A DNA stretch of 64,000 nucleotides from Streptomyces sp. NBC_01788 (lineage in GTDB: Bacteria > Actinomycetota > Actinomycetes > Streptomycetales > Streptomycetaceae), in the NCBI RefSeq assembly GCF_035917575.1, contig NZ_CP109090.1:2108001-2172000 (forward strand), read 5' to 3'. Made by a program: the position numbers and the translations under genes. The notes beneath the pieces were generated by a model, which was given only the letters and a program-made list of their open reading frames with translations, was not told the DNA's origin and made no database searches. Shown here piece after piece: positions 9,546 through 17,711 of this stretch. The stretch's first letter is position 1; each line of letters begins with the position of its first letter.

Positions 9546-9980
9546 CACCCCGGCGCCCAGTTGAGGATCACGGACGCGGACGGCATGCGGCTCACCTGCT
9601 TCGCCACCAACACCGCCGACCGTCCGATCGCCCAGCTTGAACTCCGTCACCGCCTGCGGGCCCGCGCCGAAGACCGGATCCGGGCCGCCCGGGCGACCGG
9701 CCTGCGCAACCTGCCCCTGCACCACACCACGCAGAACCAGGTCTGGCTGGAGATCGTCCAGATCGCTCTCGACCTGCTGGCCTGGCTGCCCATGCTCGCC
9801 CTGACCGGCCAGGCCCGCCTCTGGGAGCCCCGCCGCCTGCGATTCCGCCTGTTCTCCGCGGCCGGACAGCTCGTCACCACCGCCCGGCGCCGCCTCCTTC
9901 GCCTCGCCCGCCACTGGCCCTGGACCGGTGAGATCACCGGCGCCCTCGAACGTCTCGCCCTTCTACCGACCCCCGGCTGA
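9546..9980 (+). CDS. IS1380-family transposase, 3' exon (residues 315-458)
   Basis: The frame starts with HPGAQLRITDADGMRLTCFA directly after the intron and runs to the TGA at 9978-9980. It holds the third catalytic residue, the Glu of RARAEDRIR (Glu356 after joining), and the C-terminal helical region with QNQVWLEIVQ. It has no start codon or ribosome site of its own. Without splicing the transposase cannot be active, because the acidic residues lie on separate exons. Confidence 0.85.
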   Translation, partial: HPGAQLRITDADGMRLTCFATNTADRPIAQLELRHRLRARAEDRIRAARATGLRNLPLHHTTQNQVWLEIVQIALDLLAWLPMLALTGQARLWEPRRLRFRLFSAAGQLVTTARRRLLRLARHWPWTGEITGALERLALLPTPG

Positions 9981-10099
9981 CCAGCGGATTCGCCTGTCCC
10001 TACGAGAAGACGATCCAGACCGGAGCAGTGGAACCCGGCGTCCACCCGAGACGACGCTCGGGCCCACAGCCTGCCCACCAACAGCCAGCAAAAGCGAAA

Positions 10100-10126
10100 C
10101 GGTCCACCGACTACGTCGGCGGACCG
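10100..10126. repeat. Subterminal hairpin of the insertion sequence
   Basis: The arms CGGTCCACCGAC (10100-10111) and GTCGGCGGACCG (10115-10126) pair with one mismatch around a three-base loop, just inside the right inverted repeat. It may stop transcription leaving the transposase gene or mark the transposon end. Confidence 0.5.
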
Positions 10127-10146
10127 TCAAGAAAGATCGAGGCTAA
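10123..10146. repeat. Right end of IS1380-family element: inverted repeat plus CTAA target copy
   Basis: Read backward from 10142 the end is CCTCGATCTTTCTTGA, matching the left end at 13 of 16 bases. CTAA at 10143-10146 repeats the left-hand CTAA, giving a four-base target duplication. Confidence 0.75.
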
Positions 10147-10250
10147 CAGCCCGAGCACCGGTGATTCCCAAGCTCATGGCTCGCCGTTTGACCCGTAACA
10201 ATCGGGCATCATCACGGCATTGGCCACGGTGCCGATGTGATGCTCGCGCC

Positions 10251-10913
10251 ATGGCCAGCGAGGACACCTCAACTCACGACAGTGGCCCAGCCGTGGGCTC
10301 CGTCAAGGAAGCGGTTGCGGCCCCCACGAAGCGCCGTCGTAACCCGTCAACGAGCATGCTGGCCCTCACTGCGGTGATCTCTCTTGCCGTCGGCGCCGGC
10401 CTCGGCTATTCCATTGCGCACTCCTCCAGGTCTACAAGCGCCTCGACGCCTGGAAGCGCTCCGATCATTACCGGGGTCAGCAAGAAAACCGTCTGCAAGC
10501 TCGTGAGCGGTGCAATGCAACGGCAGCTCAGCATCAGAGAGGCGTCTCCTATGGCTGAGGAGAAGGGCGGCGCCTCCTGCTATCTGATGATGACGGAGGA
10601 CGGCACCGCTGAACCGGCTGGGTTCGTGGTCGCCTTCTACCCCACCACAACGTCATTGCGCCAGACGGTGGATGGTACAGACGTAATCCCAGAGAAGGCA
10701 GAGCCGCTGCTGATCGAGGAGCGTGCCGCTGCCCGCCAAGTCTTGTACGGCGACGCCTGGAAGGCTCAACTCACCGTTGACGTAGGTGGGGGAGCAACGC
10801 TCTACGTCGAGCGGTTCGGCCCCAAAGACTCACTGTCGGAGCGAGAGCTCCGTCGGTCCGTCGCCGACCTTGCCGCAAGTATTCTCAAGGGCCAAGAAGA
10901 CACTTCGGGATGA
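10251..10913 (+). CDS. Membrane-anchored protein of unknown function, 220 aa
   Basis: I chose the ATG at 10251 because the upstream 30 codons of the same frame read like non-coding DNA. The protein has a short basic cytoplasmic N terminus with KRRRNPS, one hydrophobic segment (about residues 36-55, MLALTAVISLAVGAGLGYSI), a Ser/Thr-rich linker, and an extracellular domain with two cysteines (CKLVSG and ASCYLMM) that could form a disulfide. The layout recalls DUF3558-like secreted proteins, but I cannot confirm the family. It sits alone between the insertion sequence and dapD and converges on dapD. Confidence 0.65.
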   Translation: MASEDTSTHDSGPAVGSVKEAVAAPTKRRRNPSTSMLALTAVISLAVGAGLGYSIAHSSRSTSASTPGSAPIITGVSKKTVCKLVSGAMQRQLSIREASPMAEEKGGASCYLMMTEDGTAEPAGFVVAFYPTTTSLRQTVDGTDVIPEKAEPLLIEERAAARQVLYGDAWKAQLTVDVGGGATLYVERFGPKDSLSERELRRSVADLAASILKGQEDTSG

Positions 10914-11053
10914 AACTAATGGGTGACATCCCATCCTGACATCAACGGTCCCGCACATCAGCGGTCGTGCCCGCACACCGAAGGCCAGTCAGGCCAATAC
11001 CAAGCGCGTCTGGACAACGTTCCGACCGAACTCCCAATGCGGTGCTCACGCGC

Positions 11054-11097
11054 GAGCGCCCTCCCTGGGCCGTCTCCGGGCCGAGGAAGGGCGCTCA
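11054..11097. terminator. Hairpin between the membrane-protein gene and dapD
   Basis: GAGCGCCCTCC near 11054 pairs with GGAAGGGCGCTC ending at 11096, with one bulged base and a GC-rich loop. It lies between two converging genes and can serve both, most likely dapD, whose stop is 92 bases away. Confidence 0.7.
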
Positions 11098-11188
11098 GCC
11101 ATGACCGACGTCGGCAACTGTCGACGGCTCAGAGCAGCGGGTCAGGGCGTTGATCCAGTACGCGGCCGCACGTCACGGCCGCCCATGG

Positions 11189-12178
11189 TCAGTTGTGGCT
11201 GTGCAGGATCTCGTTCAGGCCGCCCCAGACCGCGTTGTTCGGGCGGGCCTCGACGGCGCCGGTGACCGAGTTGCGGCGGAAGAGGATGTTGGAGGCGCCG
11301 GACAGCTCGCGTGCCTTGACGATCTGGCCGTCGGGCATCGTGACCCGGGTGCCGGCGGTGACGTACAGACCGGCCTCGACCACGCACTCGTCGCCGAGCG
11401 CGATGCCCACGCCCGCCTCGGCGCCGACCAGGCAGCGCTCGCCGATGGCGATGATCACGTTGCCGCCGCCGGAGAGGGTGCCCATGGTGGAGGCGCCGCC
11501 GCCGATGTCGGAGCCGTCGCCGACCACGACGCCCGCGGAGATGCGGCCCTCGACCATGGAGGTGCCCAGGGTGCCCGCGTTGAAGTTGACGAAGCCCTCG
11601 TGCATCACGGTGGTGCCCTCGGCGAGGTGCGCGCCGAGCCGCACCCGGTCGGCGTCGGCGATGCGGACGCCCTTCGGGGCGACGTAGTCGGTCATGCGCG
11701 GGAACTTGTCGATCGAGGTCACCTGGAGGTGCAGGCCCTCGGCGCGGGCGTTGAGCCGCACCTTCTCGATGTCGTCCACGGCGACCGGGCCGAGCGAGGT
11801 CCAGGCGACGTTGGCGAGGTGACCGAAGATGCCGTCCAGGCTCTGGCCGTGCGGCTTGACCAGCCGGTGCGAGAGCAGGTGCAGACGCAGGTAGACGTCG
11901 TGCGCGTCGATCGGCTTCTCGTCGAGCGAGGCGATGACCGTAAGGACCGCGACCACCTCGACGCCCCGGCGCGCGTCCGGTCCGATCGCCGCGGTGGCAC
12001 CCTCGCCGAGCAGCTCCGCGGCCCGCTCGGCGGACAGCCGCTCACTGCCGGCCGGGCCGGGCTGGTCCGTCAGCTCGGGGGCGGGGAACCAGGTGTCGAG
12101 AACGGTGCCGTCGGCGGCGATCGTGGCGAGTCCGGCGGCCACGGCGCCGGTGGTGCGGGGGACAGTCGTGTCGGTCAT
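11189..12178 (-). CDS. dapD: 2,3,4,5-tetrahydropyridine-2,6-dicarboxylate N-succinyltransferase
   Basis: DapD moves a succinyl group from succinyl-CoA to tetrahydrodipicolinate in the lysine and meso/LL-diaminopimelate pathway, which feeds cell-wall synthesis. The 329-residue protein has the actinobacterial form: an N-terminal domain followed by a left-handed beta-helix with hexapeptide-type turns (residues about 170-290, including the [23 protein letters not shown] stretch, where the Gly/Ser-rich run is typical of the CoA-binding face) and a C-terminal segment near [15 protein letters not shown]. Start ATG at 12178. It stands alone, with a hairpin downstream. Confidence 0.95.
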   Translation of the reverse strand: MTDTTVPRTTGAVAAGLATIAADGTVLDTWFPAPELTDQPGPAGSERLSAERAAELLGEGATAAIGPDARRGVEVVAVLTVIASLDEKPIDAHDVYLRLHLLSHRLVKPHGQSLDGIFGHLANVAWTSLGPVAVDDIEKVRLNARAEGLHLQVTSIDKFPRMTDYVAPKGVRIADADRVRLGAHLAEGTTVMHEGFVNFNAGTLGTSMVEGRISAGVVVGDGSDIGGGASTMGTLSGGGNVIIAIGERCLVGAEAGVGIALGDECVVEAGLYVTAGTRVTMPDGQIVKARELSGASNILFRRNSVTGAVEARPNNAVWGGLNEILHSHN

Positions 12179-12204
12179 AGAAGGAAACCTAACGTGAGGC
12201 GGGG

Positions 12205-12224
12205 CGCACCGGCGAACCGGTGCG
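12205..12224. terminator. Small hairpin upstream of dapD / downstream of tetR
   Basis: CGCACCGG-CGAA-CCGGTGCG is a perfect eight-base stem. It lies 65 bases past the TetR stop and 27 bases before the dapD start, so it may end the SMR-TetR transcript or sit in the dapD promoter. Confidence 0.45.
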
Positions 12225-12288
12225 GTGGACGTCTCATGTGCCGGTCAGGGGCCCGCGCGGGAGGCGGCGCGGCGGGCGTGCCGCCGGG

Positions 12289-12840
12289 TCAGGCGTCCGC
12301 GGGCGGCGGGATCATCCGCCTCAGCATCTCGCGCGCGTAGCCCTCGTCGTAGGGGGTTCCGGTCAGCAGTACCTGGAGGCAGATGCCGTCCATCAGGGCC
12401 ACCAGGGCGCGGGCGGTGGTCGGGTCGGTGCGGCGGGAGAGCAGGGCCGCGACGTCCTCGGCCCACTCGGCGGCGACGGGGCGGAGCGTGGGACGGCGCA
12501 GGGCGGCGAGATACAGCTCGTACTCCAGCTCGACCCCGGTGCGGTCACCGGCCAGCCACTCCCCCATCCAGCCCGCGAGCGCCTCCGCGAGGTCGGTGCG
12601 CGGGTCCTCGAGGCCGCCGCGCGCGGCGATCACCTTGGCGAAGCCCTCACTGGCCTGCCCGAGGGCCGCGACCATCAGCTCGTCCAGCGTCCGGAAGTGG
12701 TAGGTCGTGGAGCCCAGCGGTACGTCCGCCTCCGCGGCCACCGTGCGGTGGCTCAGTCCGGCCAGGCCCTTGCCGCCCACCACGCGCAGCGCCGCGTCGA
12801 TGATCCGCTGCCGCCGCTCCGGGTCGTACCGCCGGGCCAT
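12289..12840 (-). CDS. TetR-family transcriptional regulator
   Basis: This 183-residue protein has an N-terminal helix-turn-helix (residues about 9-55: RQRIIDAALRVVGGKGLAGLSHRTVAAEADVPLGSTTYHF, a typical TetR DNA-binding region ending in the T-x-Y-x-x-F pattern) and an all-helical ligand-binding C-terminal domain. Its ATG overlaps the stop of the SMR transporter gene by one base (TGATG), so the two are translationally coupled. The most likely job is to repress its own operon through the palindrome at 13181-13200 and to respond to a cationic compound exported by the transporter. The ligand is unknown. Confidence 0.9.
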   Translation of the reverse strand: MARRYDPERRQRIIDAALRVVGGKGLAGLSHRTVAAEADVPLGSTTYHFRTLDELMVAALGQASEGFAKVIAARGGLEDPRTDLAEALAGWMGEWLAGDRTGVELEYELYLAALRRPTLRPVAAEWAEDVAALLSRRTDPTTARALVALMDGICLQVLLTGTPYDEGYAREMLRRMIPPPADA

Positions 12841-13160
12841 CAGTGGGCCCCGCCCAGGCTGAGGACGACCACTCCGAGGATGATCAGCACGATCCCGGCG
12901 ACCTTGGCGAGGCCGAGCCCCTCCCCGAACAGCATCAGACCGAGCGCGGCGACGGCCGCGGTGCCGATGCCGGACCAGATCGCGTAGGCGGTGCCGATGG
13001 CAACGGTCTGCAGGGTCCGGGCGAGCAGCACGAAGGAGAGGACGTACCCGACGACGGTCACCAGCGAGGGCCCGAACCTGCTGAAGCCGTCGCTGTACTT
13101 CATGGCCGTCGTGGCCGCGACTTCAGCGGCGATGGCCCCGGCGAGCAACACGTATCCCAT
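12840..13160 (-). CDS. Small multidrug resistance (SMR) efflux protein
   Basis: This 106-residue, four-helix membrane protein belongs to the QacE/EmrE group, which swaps protons for cationic drugs or guanidinium-type compounds. The conserved membrane Glu is in helix 1 (GAIAAEVAATTAMKYSDGF). The second conserved region is YAIWSGIGTAAVAALG. I start it at ATG 13160, which gives the standard length; upstream in-frame codons are not SMR-like. It is the first gene of a two-gene operon with the TetR regulator. SMR proteins work as dimers and some need a paired partner; none is seen here. Confidence 0.92.
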   Translation of the reverse strand: MGYVLLAGAIAAEVAATTAMKYSDGFSRFGPSLVTVVGYVLSFVLLARTLQTVAIGTAYAIWSGIGTAAVAALGLMLFGEGLGLAKVAGIVLIILGVVVLSLGGAH

Positions 13161-13180
13161 GGGGGTGAGCGTATCCACCG

Positions 13181-13200
13181 ATGTGTACGGCCGTACACAT
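13181..13200. promoter_or_regulatory. Perfect 20-bp palindrome, likely TetR operator
   Basis: ATGTGTACGGCCGTACACAT reads the same on both strands and lies 20 bases before the SMR start codon. This is where a repressor made by the downstream TetR gene would bind. Confidence 0.75.
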
Positions 13201-13231
13201 CGAGGGGTGGCCATGTGGTCACGGCGCACTG

Positions 13232-13275
13232 AACGGCGAACGGCGAGGTCCGAGTGGACCTCGCCGTTCGCCGTT
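13232..13275 (-). terminator. Terminator of the suf operon
   Basis: A perfect 20-bp stem (13232-13251 with 13256-13275) closes a GAGT loop 14 bases past the sufT stop. It separates the suf operon from the SMR-TetR promoter. Confidence 0.9.
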
Positions 13276-13288
13276 GTGCTCGTTGATC

Positions 13289-13621
13289 TCAGACGTTGAA
13301 GCCGAGCGCCCGCAGTTGCTCGCGGCCGTCGTCCGTGATCTTGTCGGGGCCCCACGGCGGCATCCAGACCCAGTTGATGCGCAGCTCGTTGACGAGGCCG
13401 TCCGTGGCGGACTTGGCCTGGTCCTCGATGACGTCGGTGAGCGGGCAGGCCGCGGACGTCAGGGTCATGTCGATGGTCGCGATGTTCGACTCGTCGACGT
13501 GGATGCCGTAGATCAGGCCGAGGTTGACGACGTCGATGCCCAGTTCGGGGTCGACGACGTCCATCAGGGCCTCGCGGAGCTCCTCCTCCGAGGCCGGCTT
13601 CATCTCCACGGTCTCGCTCAT
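13289..13621 (-). CDS. sufT: SufT-type (MIP18/DUF59) iron-sulfur assembly protein
   Basis: This 110-residue protein is a MIP18/DUF59-family member that helps mature Fe-S proteins. It carries the typical DPELGIDVVNLGLIYGI segment and the motif LTSAACPLTDVI, whose Cys is the conserved one in this family. The ATG overlaps the sufU stop (ATGA, 13618-13621), so it is translated from the same message, as the last gene of the operon. A perfect hairpin follows. Confidence 0.93.
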   Translation of the reverse strand: MSETVEMKPASEEELREALMDVVDPELGIDVVNLGLIYGIHVDESNIATIDMTLTSAACPLTDVIEDQAKSATDGLVNELRINWVWMPPWGPDKITDDGREQLRALGFNV

Positions 13622-14085
13622 GCGGTCTTCCTTTCGGCGTCGGCGCCGCTCAGCGCCTGGGCCGTCGCGTCCTTCCAGGCCATCCAGCTCAACAGGGCGC
13701 ACTTGACCCGGGCCGGGTACTTGGACACCCCGGCGAACGCGACCGCGTCCTCCAGGACGTCCTCCATGGCGTCGTCGGGTTCGATCCGTCCCTTGGACTG
13801 CATCAGCTCCAGGAAGGTCTCCTGGATCCTCCGCGCCTCGGCCAGCTCCCTGCCGACAAGCAGTTCGTTCAGTACGGAGGCCGAGGCCTGGCTGATCGAG
13901 CAGCCCTGGCCCTCGTACGAGACGTCCTTGATCGTCGTACCGTCGTACTTCACTCGGAGGGTGATCTCGTCGCCGCACGTCGGGTTCACATGGTGCACCT
14001 CGGCGTCGCCATCCCTCAGACCACGCCCGTGCGGGTTCTTGTAGTGGTCCAGGATGACTTCCTGGTACATCGAATCCAGCTTCAT
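13618..14085 (-). CDS. sufU: Fe-S cluster assembly scaffold/sulfur acceptor SufU
   Basis: SufU takes sulfur from the cysteine desulfurase SufS and passes it to the SufBCD complex. The 155-residue protein has the zinc/sulfur-binding residues in PTCGDE, GQGCSISQAS and VKCALLSW, and the extended loop after the second Cys that separates SufU from IscU. The start ATG at 14085 lies 16 bases after sufS. Confidence 0.95.
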   Translation of the reverse strand: MKLDSMYQEVILDHYKNPHGRGLRDGDAEVHHVNPTCGDEITLRVKYDGTTIKDVSYEGQGCSISQASASVLNELLVGRELAEARRIQETFLELMQSKGRIEPDDAMEDVLEDAVAFAGVSKYPARVKCALLSWMAWKDATAQALSGADAERKTA

Positions 14086-14101
14086 GCGATCGTTCGTCCC
14101 G

Positions 14102-15358
14102 TCAGCCGAAGAAGTTCCGTACGTGCTCCAGGCCGTCCACCAGTGCGTCGATCTCGGCCGGCGTGGAGTACAGATAGAACGACGCCCGCGTGGTCGCAGG
14201 AATTCCGTACCGCAGGCACACCGGCCGTGCGCAGTGGTGGCCCACACGCACCGCGATGCCCTGCTCGTCGAGGACCTGGCCCACGTCGTGCGGGTGGATG
14301 TCACCCAGCGTGAAGGAGATCGCCGCGCCCCGGTCCTCGGCCGTGGTGGGGCCGATGATCCTGAGGTCGGGGACCTCCGCCAGCCGCCGCACCGCGTACT
14401 CCGTGAGCGCGTGCTCGTGGGCGAGGATCTTGTCCATCCCGATCGAGTTCAGGTAGTCGATCGCCGCGCCCAGACCGACCGCCTGCGCGATCGGCGGGGT
14501 GCCCGCCTCGAACTTGTGCGGGGCGGGGGCGTACGTCGACGAGTGCATCGACACGGTCTCGATCATCTCGCCGCCGCCGAGGAACGGGGGCAGGTCCTCA
14601 AGGAGCTCCTGGCGGCCCCAGAGCACACCGATGCCGGTCGGGCCGCACATCTTGTGGCCGGTGAACGCCACGAAGTCGGCCTGGAGTGCCTGGACGTCCA
14701 GCGGCATGTGCGGCGCGGCCTGGGAGGCGTCGATGCAGACCAGCGCGCCGACCTCCTGGGCGCGGCGCACTATCGCCTCGACCGGGTTCACGGTGCCGAG
14801 GATGTTGGACACCAGCACGAAGGAGACGATCTTCGTCTTCTCGGTGATGACCTCGTCGATGTTCGACAGGTCGAGGCGGCCGTCATCGGTGAGGCCGAAC
14901 CACTTCAGTTTCGCGCCCGTGCGCTGCGCCAGCAGCTGCCAGGGAACGATGTTGGAGTGGTGCTCCATCTCGGTGATGACGATCTCGGTCTCGTGGTCGA
15001 CCCGGTAGGGCTCGTCGGCCCAGCCGAGCATGTTGGCCACGAGGTTGAGCGACTCGGAGGCGTTCTTGGTGAAGATCACCTCGTCGCGGCTCGGCGCGTT
15101 GATGAACGCGGCGACCTTGTCGCGCGCGCCCTCGTACAGCGCCGTGGCCTCCTCGGCGAGCACATGCACACCGCGGTGGACGTTGGCGTTGTAGCGCTCG
15201 TAGTACTCGCTCAGGGCGTCCAGCACCTGGCGCGGTTTCTGCGAGGTCGCCGCGTTGTCCAGGTACACGAGCTTCTGGCCGTCGTGGACCAGCCGGTCCA
15301 GGACGGGGAAGTCCTTGCGGATCGCCTCTGTGTCGAGGAGGCCCGGCAGCTGTGTCAC
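14102..15358 (-). CDS. sufS: Cysteine desulfurase SufS
   Basis: This 418-residue PLP enzyme removes sulfur from cysteine as a persulfide and delivers it to SufU. The PLP-binding lysine lies in FTGHKMCGP, the PLP-holding His/Asp region in VCIDASQAAPH, and the catalytic loop Cys in VRVGHHCARPVCLRYG, with the short loop of group II enzymes. It begins inside the end of sufC (ATGA, 15355-15358), so the two are translationally coupled. Confidence 0.97.
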   Translation of the reverse strand: MTQLPGLLDTEAIRKDFPVLDRLVHDGQKLVYLDNAATSQKPRQVLDALSEYYERYNANVHRGVHVLAEEATALYEGARDKVAAFINAPSRDEVIFTKNASESLNLVANMLGWADEPYRVDHETEIVITEMEHHSNIVPWQLLAQRTGAKLKWFGLTDDGRLDLSNIDEVITEKTKIVSFVLVSNILGTVNPVEAIVRRAQEVGALVCIDASQAAPHMPLDVQALQADFVAFTGHKMCGPTGIGVLWGRQELLEDLPPFLGGGEMIETVSMHSSTYAPAPHKFEAGTPPIAQAVGLGAAIDYLNSIGMDKILAHEHALTEYAVRRLAEVPDLRIIGPTTAEDRGAAISFTLGDIHPHDVGQVLDEQGIAVRVGHHCARPVCLRYGIPATTRASFYLYSTPAEIDALVDGLEHVRNFFG

Positions 15359-16119
15359 GCGGATGCGCCACCCTTCACGTATGCCTCGTAGCCCTCGTTC
15401 TCCAGCTTGTCCGCGAGCGCGGCGCCGCCGGACTCGACGATCCGGCCGCCGGCGAACACGTGGACGTGGTCGGGCTTGATGTAGCGCAGGATGCGCGTGT
15501 AGTGGGTGATCAGCAGGGTGCCGACCTGGCCGCTCTCGCGGACCCGGTTCACGCCCTCAGACACGATGCGCAGGGCGTCGACGTCGAGGCCGGAGTCGGT
15601 CTCGTCGAGGATCGCGATCTTCGGCTTGAGCAGCTCCAGCTGGAGGATCTCGTGCCGCTTCTTCTCACCGCCGGAGAAGCCCTCGTTCACGTTGCGCTCG
15701 GCGAAGGCCGGGTCCATGGACAGCCGCTCCATGGCCTCCTTGACCTCCTTCACCCAGGTGCGCAGCTTCGGCGCCTCGCCGCGGACGGCGGTGGCGGAGG
15801 TGCGGAGGAAGTTGGAGACCGAGACGCCGGGGACCTCGACCGGGTACTGCATGGCGAGGAACAGGCCCGCGCGGGCGCGCTCGTCGACGGACATCTCCAG
15901 GACGTCCTCACCGTCGAGGGTGACGGAGCCGCCGGACACGGTGTACTTGGGGTGGCCCGCCAGGGCGTAGGCGAGGGTCGACTTGCCGGAGCCGTTGGGG
16001 CCCATGATGGCGTGCGTCTCGCCCTGCTTCACGGTGAGGTCGACGCCCTTGAGGATCTCCTTCGTGGCGTTGTCGGCCTCGACGGTGACGTGCAGGTCTC
16101 GGATTTCAAGCGTTGCCAT
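15355..16119 (-). CDS. sufC: Fe-S assembly ATPase SufC
   Basis: SufC is the ABC-type ATPase of the SufBCD scaffold complex. In 254 residues it has Walker A (GPNGSGKST), the ABC signature (FSGGEKKRHE), Walker B with the SufC-type Asp-Glu (KIAILDETDSGLD) and the switch His (LLITHY). It starts seven bases after the Rieske ferredoxin gene and overlaps sufS by four bases. Confidence 0.97.
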   Translation of the reverse strand: MATLEIRDLHVTVEADNATKEILKGVDLTVKQGETHAIMGPNGSGKSTLAYALAGHPKYTVSGGSVTLDGEDVLEMSVDERARAGLFLAMQYPVEVPGVSVSNFLRTSATAVRGEAPKLRTWVKEVKEAMERLSMDPAFAERNVNEGFSGGEKKRHEILQLELLKPKIAILDETDSGLDVDALRIVSEGVNRVRESGQVGTLLITHYTRILRYIKPDHVHVFAGGRIVESGGAALADKLENEGYEAYVKGGASA

Positions 16120-16126
16120 GGGTGCC

Positions 16127-16450
16127 TCAGGACTCCTGGGTGAGGGAGACGAGCACGTCGTCCCCTTCGATCTTTACGGGGTATACGGGGACAGGGCGCG
16201 TCGCGGGGAGCGCGTCGGGCTTGCCGGAACGGAGGTCGAAGCGCGAGCCGTGCAGCCAGCACTCGATGTGGCAGTCGTCGACCTCGCCCTCGGAGAGCGA
16301 GACGTTCGCGTGGGAGCAGATGTCGTTGATGGCGAACACCTCCCCCTCGGTCTTCACGACCGAGACCGGCGTGCCGTCGAGTTCCACCCGCTTCGGGGTG
16401 TCCTCCTCCAGCTCGCTCAGCCCGCAGACGCGTACGAAGGTGTGGGTCAT
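16127..16450 (-). CDS. Rieske-type [2Fe-2S] ferredoxin of the suf operon
   Basis: This 107-residue protein carries the Rieske cluster ligands in ICSHANVSL (Cys, His) and ECWLHGSRFD (Cys, His) and resembles the ferredoxin subunit of non-heme iron oxygenases and NirD. In actinomycetes such a protein is a regular member of the suf operon, where it may supply electrons for cluster assembly; the exact role is not settled. It overlaps sufD by four bases and is followed by sufC after seven. Confidence 0.92.
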   Translation of the reverse strand: MTHTFVRVCGLSELEEDTPKRVELDGTPVSVVKTEGEVFAINDICSHANVSLSEGEVDDCHIECWLHGSRFDLRSGKPDALPATRPVPVYPVKIEGDDVLVSLTQES

Positions 16451-17631
16451 CCGACCGCCGCCTCCAGCTCCTCCTCGATCTTGGCGATGAGGCGCTCCTC
16501 GATGTCCTTGACACCGATCTGCTGGACCAGCTCGGCGAAGAAGCCGCGGACCACCAGACGGCGGGCCTCCTGCTCCGGGATGCCGCGGGCCATCAGGTAG
16601 AAGAGCTGCTCGTCGTCGAAGCGACCGGTCGCGGAGGCGTGCCCGGCGCCGACGATCTCGCCGGTCTCGATCTCCAGGTTCGGCACGGAGTCGACGCGGG
16701 CGCCGTCGGTGAGCACCAGGTTGCGGTTCATCTCGTAGGTGTCCGTGCCCTCGGCCTTGGCCTCGATCAGCACGTCACCGATCCACACCGCGTGCGCGTC
16801 GTCGCCCTGGAGGGCGCCCTTGTAGGCGACGTTCGACTTGCAGTGCGGGGTGTTGTGGGTGACCAGGAGGCGGTGCTCCTGGTGCTGGCCCGCGTCGGTG
16901 AAGTACAGCCCGTACAGCTCGGCCTCGCCGCCGGTGCCGGCGTAGGTCACGCGCGGGCTCAGGCGGACGAGGTCACCGGCGAAGGTGACGACGACCGACT
17001 TGAAGGAGGCGTCGCGGCCGATCAGCGTGTTGTACTGGGCGACGTGCACGGCCTTGTCGTCCCAGTCCTGGATGGAGACGACGGTCAGCTTGGCGCCGTC
17101 GCCGAGCAGGAAGTCGACGTTGGCGGCGAGTACCGCGTCACCGGTGTGGTCGATGACGACGACGGCCTCGGCGAAGGCCCCGAGTTCGATGACCTGGTGA
17201 GCGTAGGCGACCCCGCTCTGGCCGTGCACCGCGATGCGGATCGGCTCGGTCAGGACGGCCTCCTTGGGCACGCTCACGACCGAGGCCTTCTCGAAGGCGG
17301 AGTAGGCCTGGGCGGCGACGCGGTCCACCGGGGTGCCGGCCTTGCCGAGCCGGGCGTCGTCGCGGCCGACGGTCTCGACGGTGACGCCGTCGGGGGCCTG
17401 GACGTCCACCTTGACGCCCTCGCCGGTGGCGGTCGCGGTCCCGTCGTGCAGACCGCGCAGCCGCTCCAGCGGGGTGAAGCGCCATTCCTCCTCGCGACCG
17501 TGCGGGACCGGGAAGTCCGCGACGTCGAAGGAGGGCGGCGCGCTCATGCGCGTGGCGACGGTCGACTCGGCGGCGACCGCGATCTGGCCGGCGGTCGTCG
17601 AACCGACGGGGATGTTCTGGGCCTCAGCCAT
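16447..17631 (-). CDS. sufD: Fe-S cluster assembly protein SufD
   Basis: SufD is a 394-residue scaffold subunit that pairs with SufB and SufC. The C-terminal SufBD core (residues about 150-390) is clear: ARVDSVPNLEIETGEIVGAGHASATGRFDDEQLFYLMARGI, with the conserved acid-His pair. The N-terminal half is more variable, as usual. The start ATG is 80 bases after sufB. This gap is the only long spacer in the operon and holds no clear promoter. Confidence 0.96.
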   Translation of the reverse strand: MAEAQNIPVGSTTAGQIAVAAESTVATRMSAPPSFDVADFPVPHGREEEWRFTPLERLRGLHDGTATATGEGVKVDVQAPDGVTVETVGRDDARLGKAGTPVDRVAAQAYSAFEKASVVSVPKEAVLTEPIRIAVHGQSGVAYAHQVIELGAFAEAVVVIDHTGDAVLAANVDFLLGDGAKLTVVSIQDWDDKAVHVAQYNTLIGRDASFKSVVVTFAGDLVRLSPRVTYAGTGGEAELYGLYFTDAGQHQEHRLLVTHNTPHCKSNVAYKGALQGDDAHAVWIGDVLIEAKAEGTDTYEMNRNLVLTDGARVDSVPNLEIETGEIVGAGHASATGRFDDEQLFYLMARGIPEQEARRLVVRGFFAELVQQIGVKDIEERLIAKIEEELEAAVG

Positions 17632-17711
17632 GGCTGTCGTATTGCTCGCTTTCTTGCGTGTGGGCTACGGCGGACTGCGGGCCGGCGATTCGCGCCGGCC
17701 CGGGTCGGTGC

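Larger units (their letters stand above)
6308..10142 (+). mobile_element. IS1380-family insertion sequence carrying a group II intron
   Basis: The element is bounded by imperfect inverted repeats (6308 onward; 10142 backward) and flanked by identical CTAA duplications at 6304-6307 and 10143-10146. It is 3835 bp in total. Removing the 2174-bp intron leaves 1661 bp, the usual size for this family. It contains one transposase gene in two exons. The intact duplication and the open exon frames suggest a recent insertion. It lies between a PIN-toxin remnant and a small membrane-protein gene, with no obvious gene broken by it. Confidence 0.85.

Noticed and set aside
11150..12340. Open frame of 396 codons opposite dapD
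   Set aside because: Antisense to a confidently assigned dapD and lacking any family pattern.
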